Source: Corbicula japonica (Eukaryota > Mollusca > Bivalvia > Venerida > Cyrenidae). Taken from it: a stretch of DNA of 64,000 bases. Under the pieces are notes generated by a model. It was given only the letters and a program-made list of their open reading frames with translations. It made no database searches and had not been told where the DNA came from. The stretch is taken from NCBI GenBank assembly GCA_038501625.1, contig JAZAYU010001125.1, positions 1 through 64,000 on the forward strand, read 5' to 3'. Each line of letters starts with the position of its first letter. Position 1 is the stretch's first letter. This document shows positions 24,244 through 37,252 of the stretch, piece after piece. Position numbers and translations under genes: made by a program.

Positions 24244-25264
24244 TTATCCCCAGCCCAAATTATTTATTAAATCATTGTAGGGCAGCTACCTGTAATTTAC
24301 ATGTTTACTCTCAGTCTCTGCATTGTGACTTTCTTGTGACTTCCGATAACTGAAATATGTTTTGTTAAGATTCATTTCTAAATGAATTATATGAAACACC
24401 TTTAAGCTATCCGCGATCCGTGTATCTTCATGCGACAATGTGCTTTTCGGTGCTCGTGTTTGCTTCAAACATACATGCACACTTTACTAAGAACTATCCC
24501 GCCAAGCATTTTCTTCGCCATTTTATGTTTTGTGTGGGTCACAAAATATACATGTGTAACGAGTGCATGCACTGTTTCAACGTGTATTCACCAACGCAAT
24601 CAGTGTTTAGAAATTTTGACATACGTCACATATTTTTATCTGTTAAAATTAATAAATATGTATTTAGCGCTAGTGAAAGTTCCGGATGCAGTTTCACCTG
24701 GGTAACGACGATGTGATACACAATATGAGCGGAATACTTCAAACATTCATTGCTAGTTACATGTTCTGAATACAAATGTACTGAGAGGAATTTAAACTTA
24801 TAAATAGTTTTGTAATTGATGCCGGTGATATAAAGACATCACAAAATTAAAAACAATTGCCGTTTATTTAATGTCTGTGCTTTGCATGCATCATATTTTG
24901 CATGTTACTGCTATATTTTCACAGGATAAAGAAATCCAATTTATATTTTTACGTCTTGCGGAAATGTTTCAATATATAATAATAAATTCGATATTATTAC
25001 ACAATAAACATACTAATTCTTACGCTTTAAACAAAATAATACATACATGTATATGTGTCGTACCTGTACATTTATAAGAAAATTGCTGAAGATTCATCAC
25101 TGTATGTACTCACAGATCATACATAGGTACATACTTCTAAAGGCTATACGACTACGAGCTATACACGTAATAAAAGCTAAACCAATACAAGAACTTTCAT
25201 TTTTGCTGTTGATTGATCGTTAAGTTTATATGTTCAGATTCATCAGAAAAATATAGCTTCAAAA
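24244..25264. other. Region between convergent genes
   Basis: It should hold the 3' untranslated regions of the lectin gene (+) and the C1q gene (-). AATAAA occurs at 24651-24656 on plus and at 24863-24868 on minus, the latter about 400 nt past the C1q stop. Overlapping open frames at 24420-24716 show no family likeness. Confidence 0.4.
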
Positions 25265-25692
25265 TTAAACGCTGATAAGTACACCAGAGAACGAGTTCCA
25301 GTCGTTGGAGTTTTGATATAAAATGTCTTCTGTAGAAGTACTTCCTTCAAAAAATGCCACAACAACAGTCTCCCCTTTCCGCACTCTGCCTACGGCACTG
25401 AAAGAGAAACATTTACCGTCATTTGCGTCAGACGGTGTTCTACACTCTCCGCTTATAATATCAGTCTGGTGTACTCGAATTCCGTAGTCTAAATTTTTTC
25501 CCGGTACCACACATAACTGAGCATTAAACTGATATAGACCATCTACTGGAGCTGTAAATATACCAGTGCCATTGTTGTAAGCGCCCCCTTCGTTCAAAAT
25601 CACGGTTTTGAAGACGATAACTTGTTCTGCTTCAAGAGATAGATCAGTCGCCTCACGTGCGTTAAATGCAACTTTTGGAATATCGACGTGTC
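25265..25692 (-). CDS. C1q-domain protein, exon 2 (complete C1q domain)
   Basis: The minus-strand exon begins after TTTTTTCAG and runs to TAA at 25265-25267, giving about 141 residues. It starts HVDIPKVAFNAR and shows the C1q landmarks in order: GIFTAPVDGLYQF, an SFSAVGRV strand, and FSGVLI at the very end. The whole globular domain (about 130 residues) is in this exon. The first residue is split, matching the phase-1 donor of the exon at 36784-37208. Such secreted proteins act as pattern-recognition lectins and form a very large family in bivalves. An ATG is not needed here: the open frame continues upstream to the acceptor. Confidence 0.9.
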
Positions 25693-26186
25693 CTGAAAAA
25701 AGTGAAGAAAATGGAGGATGAGCATGGGTTTATAATAATATTTCAAATAAGACACCAAAAAATTATCCCTGATAGAGTCTTTGGGGATTTAGTTTTATGT
25801 GGCACGCAAAATGTAGAAGTATGTGCTTTTTGTGTATTTTGATAAATGCAATTAGGCCGAAGATATAAATAAAGAAATATTACGTTACATGTATCTGAAG
25901 TCTTTAGCAACATTACAAGCTCTAGAAAAGTGAACAAACCGCGAGATATAAACGGTTACCCCGTACGATGTTGCAAGAGAAACATCGCCTTCTAAAAACG
26001 GAAAAATTACTATATAAAAATAAAAATCATTCCTTTTATCATATATTTTAAAAGCGATCAAAACATTTTCAATGGAAAGATTTAGATCAAGAAAGTGTTT
26101 GCTTGCTTTTCTGAAGTGTTCGCTTTATTAAACCGTAGTTCATAAGGATAAAATTTATGAATCATAGATGGAAAATGGTTATTATA
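25693..26186 (-). other. C1q intron, 3' part
   Basis: Intron sequence between the C1q-domain exon and the LTR element. I see no further exon. The acceptor at 25693-25694 is preceded on the minus strand by a run of T and C. Confidence 0.6.
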
Positions 26187-26190
26187 CATG

Positions 26191-26746
26191 TGTAATGTAA
26201 TAGGAAAATTATGATAATAATTTACAAACATATTTTACAATCGTTTATGTATTTTAGCCACAGGTCATTTCATGTCTTCACCTGTATCTTTTAATTACAT
26301 TGGACTCGATCTTGTTATGATTAAGCAAGACGTTATATAACTGTTACTGTAGTTTTATATATTCTTCATGTCAAACTGTCATCTTGAAAATGTAATACAG
26401 TCACGAACAGTCTAATGTAAGGTATAAAAAACCAGATATTTTATCTGGAATTTTGGCAGAGAGAACGGCCGTATGGCCGGAATGAGCCACATAATGCCTT
26501 TTAGGAGGACGGTATGTTAGTCTCGTGGCTAAATTGCTAAACTTTAAATAAGACAAACTTATGACACTTAGAAAGACACTTAGAATATTACTTATAAGAA
26601 AGAACTGTTTATGTTTTAGAAAGTCGGTTTAAACATTAAATAAACTGTTAAAAGCTTAAATATATATATAAAGTTATTTCGGAACTTAAAAAGTGTTTGT
26701 GTTATTACACCCTAAGACCTTTGTAAGAATTAACCACTACGTTACA
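26191..26746 (+). repeat. LTR 1 of the LARD-like element
   Basis: 556 bp. It carries a TATA-like GGTATAAAAAACC at about 26421, a short hairpin CCAGATATTTTATCTGG just behind it, and AATAAA at 26639-26644, in the order expected for U3-R-U5. A possible primer-binding site TGGTGCCAGG lies about 17 nt after the LTR, further than usual. Confidence 0.85.
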
Positions 26747-29700
26747 AGGTCTTCTTTGTGGAGCCTGGTGCCAGGATCTTACTTCTAGTGGTTGTCAGGA
26801 CACATCGCGGAGAAAACTAACACTATACTTCACGCCGGAAAGATTACAGGAAACCACCATACGTCACGCCAGAAAACCAGAATGACGCAGAATGTCGCAG
26901 AAGTCACAATGGAGGCTTACAGGTTAGTTCCATTTGCTAATAAAATCTTAATCCAATCATGATACACGGAACTGGTATTAAAATTCAAAAATGTAGGCTT
27001 TTCTTTTAAAGATAATACTGGGGAAGGGGGTTATTTTTTGGATTGTAGATTTTTATTTTTGGAGATCGAAAATGTTAGTCAAGGTGCCGAATTCTTGTTT
27101 AGTAATTTTTGAAAATTTAACTGTTAGATCAGTAATTAATTTAGGCTCTATTTGTTCTTTACTTAATAAAAGATTTTCAAAAATTAAAGTGAAAACTTTA
27201 CTCGTTTAAAATAATTAGTTTTGCTTAAAACAAAAAACGACAAGTTAACGTGCTAGATTAGTTCAAGTGAAATTTAACAATCTAAAATTTTTTTTGCACA
27301 CATATTTTTGTTGTAATTTCCAATATTTCTCAAAAATTTTAGGAAAATATTTTTGTAACAGCAACGGTTGTAGGTCTAATTTTGGCATAAACTGCTTAGT
27401 TGTTTTTTTAAAGGATATAAGAAGACAACTTTTTGATGTCATTAAGTAATATAAATATTCCGAAACACTGGTTGTATAGTTTAACTACCAGCTTAAAAAA
27501 TAGAAAAATGCAAAAAAAAATATATTTAAAAAAAAATAGAAAAATGTACTAGAAAAAAAAGAAATTAAAAAGACTATTTTTGGTATTTACTATCAGCTTA
27601 GAAAAAGAAAAGTATTAAACATATTTTGGTATGAGTGTTGTACATGAATGATATTTTTTTTTCTGGTACAAGGTATTATTACTAGATTATGTGATGTAAC
27701 TGTCGCGTTGCAAGCGTTGAGACCGTTCAATCTTTGTTTATAAGTTTTGTTCCGAGCGTATCGGATGTGTATATGTGTATATGTTTGAGAAGAAAACAGT
27801 AAAATACTGTTGTTAACCGCGATTATGACGCGATGAATTTTAGTTGATTCCGAGAGTACCGGAAGTCGATGTTTATGACTATGTTTATGCCTTTGGCTAT
27901 GTCTATGTTTCTTTGTTCGCGTTTCAGTAATGTAGTATACTGATGTAAACCGTGAAAATGCGCGATAGCATTAATTGACTTAAGTTTAACGTATGCAGCT
28001 TTGTTGCTGAATCGATCAGCGGTAAGCCTTGTGTTTAAAAATGTACGGATGCGGCTTCCTACATTTCGGGCTTACAAACATTAATGTGTACGTTACTTTA
28101 AGCATAGGATGCGAGTGCGCTAACGATGTCGACAATTTTTGAGAATAATTGTCACGTGACTTGTAATTAAGTTGTGCGGTCTCAGCAAGTTTCGCGATCA
28201 TATATCACTGTCATCGATTTAAATCGTTGTGTGCTTGTATGCACGTATTTTGAAATAATGTTATTGAAATGCGATTAATCGATGTTGTTTATCTTCAAGT
28301 TGTGCGTCAAAACGCACGTGTCATTTAAGGTATTTTTTCTGTCTGAGCGGTATGTCTGATGAAGTATGCTTGTCAATATAAGTATGTACTCTTTCTTTTA
28401 AAATGATTTTTCATTATTTCATGTACCATGAATACGGAGTGTAGGGTTTTGGCTTTTTCTAAAATTTTTGTTTTCATTACACATAAATAGTTTACATTGT
28501 AACATATTTTCATTTTACGGCACAAGTTCATTAGACAGATTTTTATAAGAACATAACATTTATTATGATGATTTAATGGGTATTTATTAAATGGGGTTAG
28601 TAATGCCAGTGAAATGTGTCATTGTGCGGAAGCGGGTTTAATTGGCTAGGAACAAATCACAGATCATGATGTTACAGATGGGTCATTTGCTCTCACGTCA
28701 GTATGCTCCAGTGAACGAGCCAATCTTCTACCCGGTGGGGAAAACAGAGAATGGAATTACCTTTTGGACAGTTTAACATATAATGGACATTCCAGCGGAT
28801 ATTGTATTTAAAAGATTAGATCTTCCAGCTTGACATATCTTTATAGTGTGGATATTTCCAACTGGCATTTTCTTGAGGTTATTCGACAACAACTCAAGAA
28901 GTGTAACAGTACAAGTGATCAGAAATTCATCCTTACAACTATTCACAACGAACAGACAACGACGAGATGTTTTCACTCAAGCAAGGATTCACGACCTGTC
29001 CCTGGTGAGACGCTGATGGAATAAGAAACAACTTCGATTCCGTGACGCTTCCTATGATTGGCATTACGAAACAATTGTGCGGAAGAATCCTGAGATGAAC
29101 TTGGCATGCAGTGCGATGAGGATGCAGTACTATCATAAGTCGTATCGTTCCATAATTATTGATATTATCATACGTAGTAATTATGATTTTCATCACTGTT
29201 TATTATTGTTGAAATTACGCATAGAATGGTCGAACAACTAACAATAACTTTTCAAGCCAAACGCCATAAGTCGAATGCCTCGAGTATTTTCATCTTTAAA
29301 ACGTACAGAATGTTTCTATGATTAATTATGCAGACAATTACAATGTTTTGAACATGTTAACCACTCAGTTCAGTTTGCTTTCGGTAAATTATGAAGGAAA
29401 TCGGAAAAATGAGGGTTTTTTTCCTAAAAATATGTACAACTTTAATTACAGATTAACTAAATTGTAAGTGTATGATAACAATATTTTGTTATATACAGAT
29501 GCTCTACATTTTCTTCCTATTTGCAGAACTTATATGCGTTTTTGAATGTTACTCATGCAAGAAAAGGAAACCCAAATGATGCACGGATGAGATCACGGAA
29601 AAGAAATCAACATGCAGTACAAATGTTTGCAGAAGTGTTGTGATATTATGAAGATGTGATTTTCATATTACACCGTTATATTAGTGACTCCGTGTTGTAA

Positions 29701-30072
29701 ATTTTATGAAAATGTACTTTTTCTTGTATTTCCTTGAAACCAAACATCAGGCATACATATGTACTAGTATTTAATATTAGGGTTTCCTGTACACGCACAT
29801 AATCATTATTATATAATATATATTTGAATGCTTCTTGCAGGCAGTAATATCTATATCGTAACCAAAAATTAATATTACATTGAAACGGAAAAATATTATT
29901 TCGGTCTGAAACACAACCACTCAAAAATGTTATTTAATAACACATACTTTATTTCCGAATTGAGTTTTTTTTCTGACTGGTTAATACTGATAAAAAACTG
30001 ATACTGCTGGCTGAAATCTGTTATACGACTCTCTATCTTTTTTTTTTGTTTTTGTAAAGAAAGGAAGGGATT
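26747..30072 (+). mobile_element. First internal region, non-coding
   Basis: 3326 bp between LTR 1 and LTR 2, ending in the purine tract at 30056-30070. Short open frames occur identically in both copies but have no Gag, protease, reverse transcriptase or integrase motif. Confidence 0.8.
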
Positions 30073-30624
30073 TGTAATGTAATAGGAAAATTATGATAAT
30101 AATTTACAAACATATTTTACAATCGTTTATGTATTTTAGCCACAGGTCATTTCATGTCTTCACCTGTATCTTTTAATTACATTGGACTCGATCTTGTTAT
30201 GATTAAGCAAGACGTTATATAACTGTTACTGTAGTTTTATATATTCTTCATGTCAAACTGTCATCTTGAAAATGTAATACAGTCACGAATAGTCTAATGT
30301 AAGGTATAAAAAACCAGATATTTTATCTGGAATTTTGGCAGAGAGAACGGCCGTATGGCCGGAATGAGCCACATTATGCCTTTTAGGAGGACGGTATGTT
30401 AGTCTCGTGGCTAAATTGCTAAACTTTAAATAAGACAAACTTATGACACTTAGAAAGACACTTAGAATATTACTTATAAGAAAACTGTTTATGTTTTAGA
30501 AAGTCGGTTTAAACATTAAATAAACTGTTAAAAGCTTAAAGATATATAAAGTTATTTCGGAACTTAAAAAGTGTTTGTGTTATTACACCCTAAGACCTTT
30601 GTAAGAATTAACCACTACGTTACA
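30073..30624 (+). repeat. LTR 2 (shared middle LTR)
   Basis: 552 bp, nearly identical to LTR 1; differs by small indels (for example two bases fewer in an AAGAAAGAACTG stretch and a shorter AT run). One LTR is shared by the two internal regions, as expected from unequal LTR recombination. Confidence 0.9.
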
Positions 30625-33600
30625 AGGTCTTCTTTGTGGAGCCTGGTGCCAGGATCTTACTTCTAGTGGTTGTCAGGACACATCGCGGAGAAAACTAGCA
30701 CTATACTTCACGCCGGAAAGATTACAGGAAACCACCATACGTCACGCCAGAAAACAAGAATGACGCAGAATGTCGCAGAAGTCACAATGGAGGCTTACAG
30801 GTTAGTTCCATTTGCTAAAAAAATCTTAATCCAATCATGATACACGGAACTGGTATTAAAATTCAAAAATGTAGGCTTTTCTTTTAAAGATAATACTGGG
30901 GAAGGGGGTTATTTTTGGATTGTAGATTTTTATTTTTGGAGATCGAAAATGTTAGTCAAGGTGCCGAATTCTTGTTTTGTAATTTTTGAAAATTTAACTG
31001 TTAGATCAGTAATTAATTTAGGCTCTATTTGTTCTTTACTTAATAAATGATTTTCAAAAATTAAAGTGAAAACTTTACTTGTTTAAAATAATTAGTTTTG
31101 CTTAAAACAAAAAACTACAAGTTAACGTGCTAGATTAGTTCAAGTGAAATTTAACAATCTAAAATTTTTTTTGCACACATATTTTTGTTGTAATTTCCAA
31201 TATTTCTCAAAAATTTTAGGAAAATATTTTTGTAACAGCAACTGTTGTAGGTCTAATTTTGGCATAAAGTGGTTTAGTTGTTTTTTAAAGGATATAAGAA
31301 GACAACTTTTTGATGTCATTAAGTAATATAAATATTCCGAAACACTGGTTGTATAGTTTAACTACCAGCTTAAAAAATAGAAAAATGCAAAAAAAAAAAT
31401 ATATTTAAAAAAAAATAGAAAAATGTACTAGAAAAAAAAGAAATTAAAAAGACTATTTTTGGTATTTACTATCAGCTTAGAAAAAGAAAAGTATTAAACA
31501 TATTTTGGTATGAGTGTTGTACATGAATGATAGTTTTTTTTCTGGTACAAGGTATTTTTACTAGATAATGTGATGTAACTGTCGCGTTGCAAGCGTTGAG
31601 ACCGTTCAATCTTTGTTTATAAGTTTTGTTCCGAGCGTATCGGATGTGTATATGTGTATATGTTTGAGAAGAAAACAGTAAAATACTGTTGTTAACCGCG
31701 ATTATGACGCGATGAATTTTAGTTGATTCCGATAGTACCGGAAGTCGATGTTTATGACTATGTTTATGCCTTTGGCTATGTCTATGTTTCTTTGTTCGCG
31801 TTTCAGTAATGTAGTATACTGATGTAAACCGTGAAAATGCGCGATAGCATTAATTGACTTAAGTTTAACGTATGCAGCTTTGTTGCTGAATCGATCAGCG
31901 GTAAGCCTTGTGTTTAAAAATGTACGGATGCGGCTTCCTACATTTCGGGCTTACAAACATTAATGTGTACGTTACTTTAAGCATAGGATGCGAGTGCGCT
32001 AACGATGTCGACAATTTTTGAGAATAATTGACACGTGACTTGTAATTAAGTTGTGCGGTCTCAGCAAGTTTCGCGATCATATATCACTGTCATCGATTTA
32101 AATCGTTGTGTGCTTGAATGCACGTATTTTGAAATAATGTTATTGAAATGCGATTAATCGATGTTGTTTATCTTCAAGTTGTGCGTCAAAACGCACGTGT
32201 CATTTAAGGTATTTTTTCTGTCTGAGCGGTATGTCTGATGAAGTATGCTTGTCAATATAAGTATGTACTCTTTCTTTTAAAATGATTTTTCATTATTTCA
32301 TGTACCATGAATACGGAGTGTAGGGTTTTGGCTTTTTCTAAAATTTTTGTTTTCATTACACATAAATAGTTTACATTGTAACATATTTTCATTTTACGGC
32401 ACAAGTTCATTAGACAGATTTTTATAAGAACATAACATTTATTATGATGATTTAATGGGTATTTATTAAATGGGGTTAGTAATGCCAGTGAAATGTGTCA
32501 TTGTGCGGAAGCGGGTTTAATTGGCTAGGAACAAATCACAGATCAAAATGTTACAGATGGGTCATTTGCTCTCACGTAAGTATGCTCCAGTGAACGAGCC
32601 AATCTTCTACCCGGTGGGGAAAACAGAGAATGGAATTACCTTTTGGACAGTTTAACATATAATGGACATTCCAGCGGATATTGTATTTAAAAGATTAGAT
32701 CTTCCAGCTTGACATATCTTTATAGTGTGGATATTTCCAACTGGCATTTTCTTGAGGTTATTCGACAACAACTCAAGAAGTGTAACAGTACAAGTGATCA
32801 GAAATTCATCCTTACAAATATTCACAACGAACAGACAACGACGAGATGTTTTCACTCAAGCAAGGATTCACGACCTGTCCCTGGTGAGACGCTGATGGAA
32901 TAAGAAACAACTTCGATTCCGTGACGCTTCCTATGATTGGCATTACGAAACAATTGTGCGGAAGAATCCTGAGATGAACTTGGCATGCAGTGCGATGAGG
33001 ATGCAGAACTATCATAAGTCGTATCGTTCCATAATTATTGATATTATCATACGTAGTAATTATGATTTTCATCACTGTTTATTATTGTTGAAATTATGCA
33101 TAGAATGGTCGAACAACTAACAATAACTTTTCAAGCCAAACGCCATAAGTCGAATGCCTCGAGTATTTTCATCTTTAAAACGTACAGAATGTTTCTATGA
33201 TTAATTATGCAGACAATTACAATGTTTTGAACATGTTAACCACTCAGTTCAGTTTGCTTGCGGTAAATTATGAAGGAAAAATCGGAAAAATGAGGGTTTT
33301 TTTTTCCTAAAAATATGTACAACTTTAATTACAGATTAACTAAATTGTAAGTGTATGATAACAATATTTTGTTATATACAGATGCTCTACATTTTCTTCC
33401 TATTTGCAGAACTTATATGCGTTTTTGAATGTTACTCATGCAAGAAAAGGAAACCCAAATGATGCACGGATGAGATCACGGAAAAGAAATCAACATGCAG
33501 TACAAATGTTTGCAGAAGTGTTGTGATATTATGAAGATGTGATTTTCATATTACACCGTTATATTAGTGACTCCGTGTTGTAAATTTTATGAAAATGTAC

Positions 33601-33955
33601 TTTTTCTTGTATTTCCTTGAAACCAAACATCAGGCATACATATGTACTAGTATTTAATATTAGGGTTTCCTGTACACGCACATAATCATTATTATATAAT
33701 ATATATTTGAATGCTTCTTGCAGGCAGTAATATCTATATCGTAACCAAAAATTAATATTACATTGAAACGGAAAAATATTATTTCGGTCTGAAACACAAC
33801 CACTCAAAAATGTTTTTTAATATCACATACTTTATTTCCGAATTGAGTTTTTTTTCTGACTGGTTAATACTGATAAAAAACTGATACTGCTGGCTGAAAT
33901 CTGTTATACGACTCTCTATCTTTTTTTTTTGTTTTTGTAAAGAAAGGAAGGGATT
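30625..33955 (+). mobile_element. Second internal region, non-coding
   Basis: Almost identical to 26747-30072, with scattered single-base and homopolymer differences. The purine tract is at about 33939-33953. No coding capacity. Confidence 0.8.
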
Positions 33956-34509
33956 TGTAATGTAATAGGAAAATTATGATAATAATTTACAAACATATTT
34001 TACAATCGTTTATGTATTTTAGCCACAGGTCATTTCATGTCTTCACCTGTATCTTTTAATTACATTGGACTCGATCTTGTTATGATTAAGCAAGACGTTA
34101 TATAACTGTTACTGTAGTTTTATATATTCTTCATGTCAAACTGTCATCTTGAAAATGTAATACAGTCACGAACAGTCTAATGTAAGGTATAAAAAACCAG
34201 ATATTTTATCTGGAATTTTGGCAGAGAGAACGGCCGTATGGCTGGAATGAGCCACATAATGCCTTTTAGGAGGACGGTATGTTAGTCTCGTGGCTAAATT
34301 GCTAAACTTTAAATAAGACAAACTTATGACACTTAGAAAGACACTTAGAATATTACTTATAAGAAAGAACTGTTTATGTTTTAGAAAGTCGGTTTAAACA
34401 TTAAATAAACTGTTAAAAGCTTAAAGATATATAAAGTTATTTCGGAACTTAAAAAGTGTTTGTGTTATTACACCCTAAGACCTTTGTAAGAATTAACCAC
34501 TACGTTACA
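33956..34509 (+). repeat. LTR 3
   Basis: 554 bp, ends in CGTTACA directly followed by CATG, the 3' half of the target duplication. Confidence 0.9.
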
Positions 34510-34900
34510 CATGTATACCGGTATTTAACAAATGATCAAGGTTCTCCGAGGTGTTGTTAAAGGCAGTACTAATGTCATACATGTGTATCGATGTACGTTA
34601 GAAAGAGAAAACACAATGCCTTTCCTAACAGTATAAAACAGATCGGCAACGAATGTACACAACTGGGATGCCAAACTTGTTAATAAATAAAGGTACCGAA
34701 TCTAACATAAATGTTATCCAGAAGAACGTTAGTGACTCTTTCTGGTGTTGAAAAGTCCACAAAGTATAATTATCATGATGAGAAAAATCTGTAAAACTGC
34801 TTCATGTTTATAACAAGTGATAACGGTTTTATTTTCTCTTGCAAACTTTTTCTATGAGACTGCTGAGCTTGTTTCTTATTAAATTATGAAATTTTGAAAA

Positions 34901-35480
34901 GGGAACTTTGAAAGCCCCCGAACACGAAAAATGTGAAAAAATGCAGGCTCAGTTTGATTGAGCCTGTTCATGGGAAGTAATGGAAATGCATATTAGTGCC
35001 CACGACGCATAGCCCCGTGTTAAACGCAACACCAATAAATCGAACAATTTTGATTACTCACAAGTGATGGTATGTATATGGGGGTAAACATAGAACATTC
35101 AATGCGGTATTTTCAGATCAATATCATTCCATGATCAGCGGCGTATGGTCCCCAGATAAAAGAATGGACTTGCTCTAAACGAAAAAAAAAAAACAATTAG
35201 CGGAACTGAACAGAATAGAATTTTGACAGGGGATCTGAGACTATAAATCCTGCATATCACAGTCAACGCAAAAGACAAAAATTAAAAAGCAGGAAGTAAA
35301 TCCTTGGGAGGATATTGAAACCACCCGTCTAAAACTGGCCGAAATATTGAAAAAAAAGCAATTTTAGAAGTACAATCGACAAATTACATAAGTATCGTGC
35401 TCAACGACCTTCAAAGTACGTAACAGCACTGAGGAAGAGAAGTATAAAATCTGGAAAAATCATAAGAAGACAAAGATGAC
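34901..35480. repeat. Dispersed hairpin repeat, copy 1
   Basis: It begins GGGAACTTTGAAAGCCCCCG, then CAGGCTCAGTTTGATTGAGCC (an 8-bp stem hairpin), GTTCATGGGAAGTAATGG, GCGGTATTTTCAGAT, TATGGTCCCCAGATAAAAG, GACAGGGGATCTGAGA, and CTGGCCGAAATATTG. Copies 2 and 3 lie at 46874 and 57605, and a start fragment at 51055. No frame is conserved between copies. It lies in the C1q intron. Class unknown; a solo LTR or non-autonomous element is possible. Confidence 0.7.
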
Positions 35481-36783
35481 ATCTGATTTTTTTTTATTTG
35501 AGCTCCTTAAAAAAAGTCACATGATGTTTACCAGTGGTTTTTAAAAACCTTTTAGCATTTCTTAATAACATGTTCTAACGATTGTGAGGCAAGATGTTTA
35601 GAGCAAGGGTAATTAAGTAGTTGTGCAAGAACTTGAAATAGCAATAAAACGTGTTTTATATGGGTGGTCATACGGATTGCGGAAATGTTTCTTTTATACG
35701 AGTGTCAAATATTTTTAATATTTGTTTTTTTTTTCCAATTAGAAAGGTCATTAGGCTCAGCACGTTCTCTTTTGCACCATTTATTGCAAAATAAATTTAA
35801 AGCCTAGGCAGTTTCTGCACGGCATGCATTAAAATCAATTTCCGATGGATTTCTGTATTTGGGACCTTTATTTCAAAAACTTCAAATCAAAGACTTGAAA
35901 CTTTATAAAAGAGGTTGTCGAGTTCAAATAACAGTGTCATCGGCTTCTTTATCCAGTTTATTTAAACTTGATATAGAAAGAGGAGCCAACCGTGATAGCA
36001 TGGCATGTCTGCCAGATTAAAAAAAAATAAACTTGACGGCAATGAATGGAACAACGAAGAAGCGATTTCCTTCTGGTGTTACCAGAAGTTCGACTCTCAA
36101 GTCATTCTCATTACATTAAACCGATAATTTTTCGTCACTTGAACCACTGTCAAAACTCCGGTGGAATATAGTATATCACAAGATTTTTGTTTTGTTTTAA
36201 GAACCTACTCATAACCTGGTACACATTAAACGGTTTCAGAAATTACTGTATACATCTCGGAAATTGCAGTACAAAAATAAAACGGACACATCGGGAATAT
36301 CAACATTTAAGACACACACCCCTCACAGTCATACCTTATTTTATACAAAACAACAGTAATAACTTTTAGAAAAACACCACAAACAGTTGTGTAACTTGAT
36401 TGGGATGGTCTGTGGCGAAGTATTTTGCCAGTTGAAGATAAAACCAGTTTTTGGTCGCACCCACATCACACTTGTCGTGTTAGTGAGTCTTATATGAACA
36501 AACTTGCATGTTGCCTTTTAAAATACTCCAAAAATACTCGACTCGACCATGTTGAAAATGCACACAGACATAAAAAAACACAATCAGCAAAATTTAATGA
36601 CATTTTCAGATTTAACGGTTTACTTAGATGACCGTTGTAAGACAAAACACCTGGATATAAATCAGCAAAGTCACGATGGCAGGACCGAGATTCATCTTTT
36701 GTAAGATTTTTAGAAATCTTCATAAACCCTTTTCTTCGACGATGTTATGTTTTGCTCAAACGAAACATGCTTATAAGTCTTAC
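35481..36783 (-). other. C1q intron, 5' part
   Basis: No further exon or known element recognised between the hairpin repeat and exon 1. The donor GTAAGA (minus strand) is at its right edge, 36778-36783. Confidence 0.5.
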
Positions 36784-37208
36784 CTTTGGCGTGTTTTAGT
36801 TCCGAAGACGTCCTTGTTAGAATTTCCCTAGTTTCATTTAGATTGACATCAATGCGAATTTTTAACAAATTTATTTGTCCCATTAATCTTTCTTCCAGTT
36901 CACCATTTTCAATAAGTACGATTCTTTTTTTCCAAACGGCCAAATTTGTCGGACATACCGAGCATATTTTTAACAGTTACATCATATTGTTCTGATAGGG
37001 TCACAATCGCATCTGCTACCGTTTTCCGTAATTCCTTTTCCAGATTTTCCATATAGAATTCCATGCGCACCATTTTCTCCAGCAATTGTTCCTCGTATGC
37101 AAATTTTGAACATAGTGGCTCCGGAAATGCGGCATCTACTAGAAGTACACTAAAATTAAATAGAAGAAACCCCGACAGGGCAGTGAACACTTTCGAATAA
37201 CTCTTCAT
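36784..37208 (-). CDS. C1q-domain protein, exon 1 (signal peptide, coiled coil), frameshifted
   Basis: From the ATG at 37208 the protein starts MKSYSKVFTALSGFLLFNF, a signal peptide with likely cleavage after VDAA, then EPLCSKFAYEEQLLEKMVRM and a heptad-rich coiled-coil stretch. This layout (signal, Cys, charged coil, C1q domain) is typical of bivalve C1q proteins. Near 36924-36930 a run of seven A shifts the frame to an early stop; with six A the coil continues to the GTAAGA donor at 36783, in phase 1, which matches exon 2. An upstream ATG at 37247 overlaps the TATA box and is less likely. Either a pseudogene or an assembly indel. Confidence 0.8.
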
Positions 37209-37246
37209 TATGAATGCAATGAATAAAGTTGATGACTTACACAACA

Positions 37247-37252
37247 TTTATA
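37247..37252 (-). promoter_or_regulatory. TATA box of the C1q gene
   Basis: TATAAA on the minus strand, about 40 bp before the ATG at 37208, implies a very short 5' untranslated region. Confidence 0.45.

Larger units (their letters stand above)
26191..34509. mobile_element. Tandem non-coding LTR retrotransposon (LTR-I-LTR-I-LTR)
   Basis: A unit of 3882-3883 bp occurs twice and is followed by a third copy of only its first ~554 bp. The repeated first part starts TGTAATG and ends CGTTACA (TG...CA ends), so it is an LTR. A purine-rich tract AAAGAAAGGAAGGGA lies 2 bp before the second and third LTR. The array is flanked by CATG on both sides (26187-26190 and 34510-34513), a 4-bp target duplication. 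The internal region (about 3.3 kb) has no frame over ~90 codons, so no Gag or Pol: a LARD-like derivative depending on another element. Copies differ by few bases, so the structure is young. Confidence 0.9.

Noticed and set aside
24420..24716. Overlapping 91- and 98-codon frames
   Set aside because: They overlap each other in two frames, lie in the likely 3' untranslated region of the lectin gene, and show no motif.
26747..33955. Pairs of 60-87-codon frames repeated in both LTR-element interiors
   Set aside because: They are duplicated only because the interior is duplicated; several overlap on opposite strands and none has a retroviral motif.
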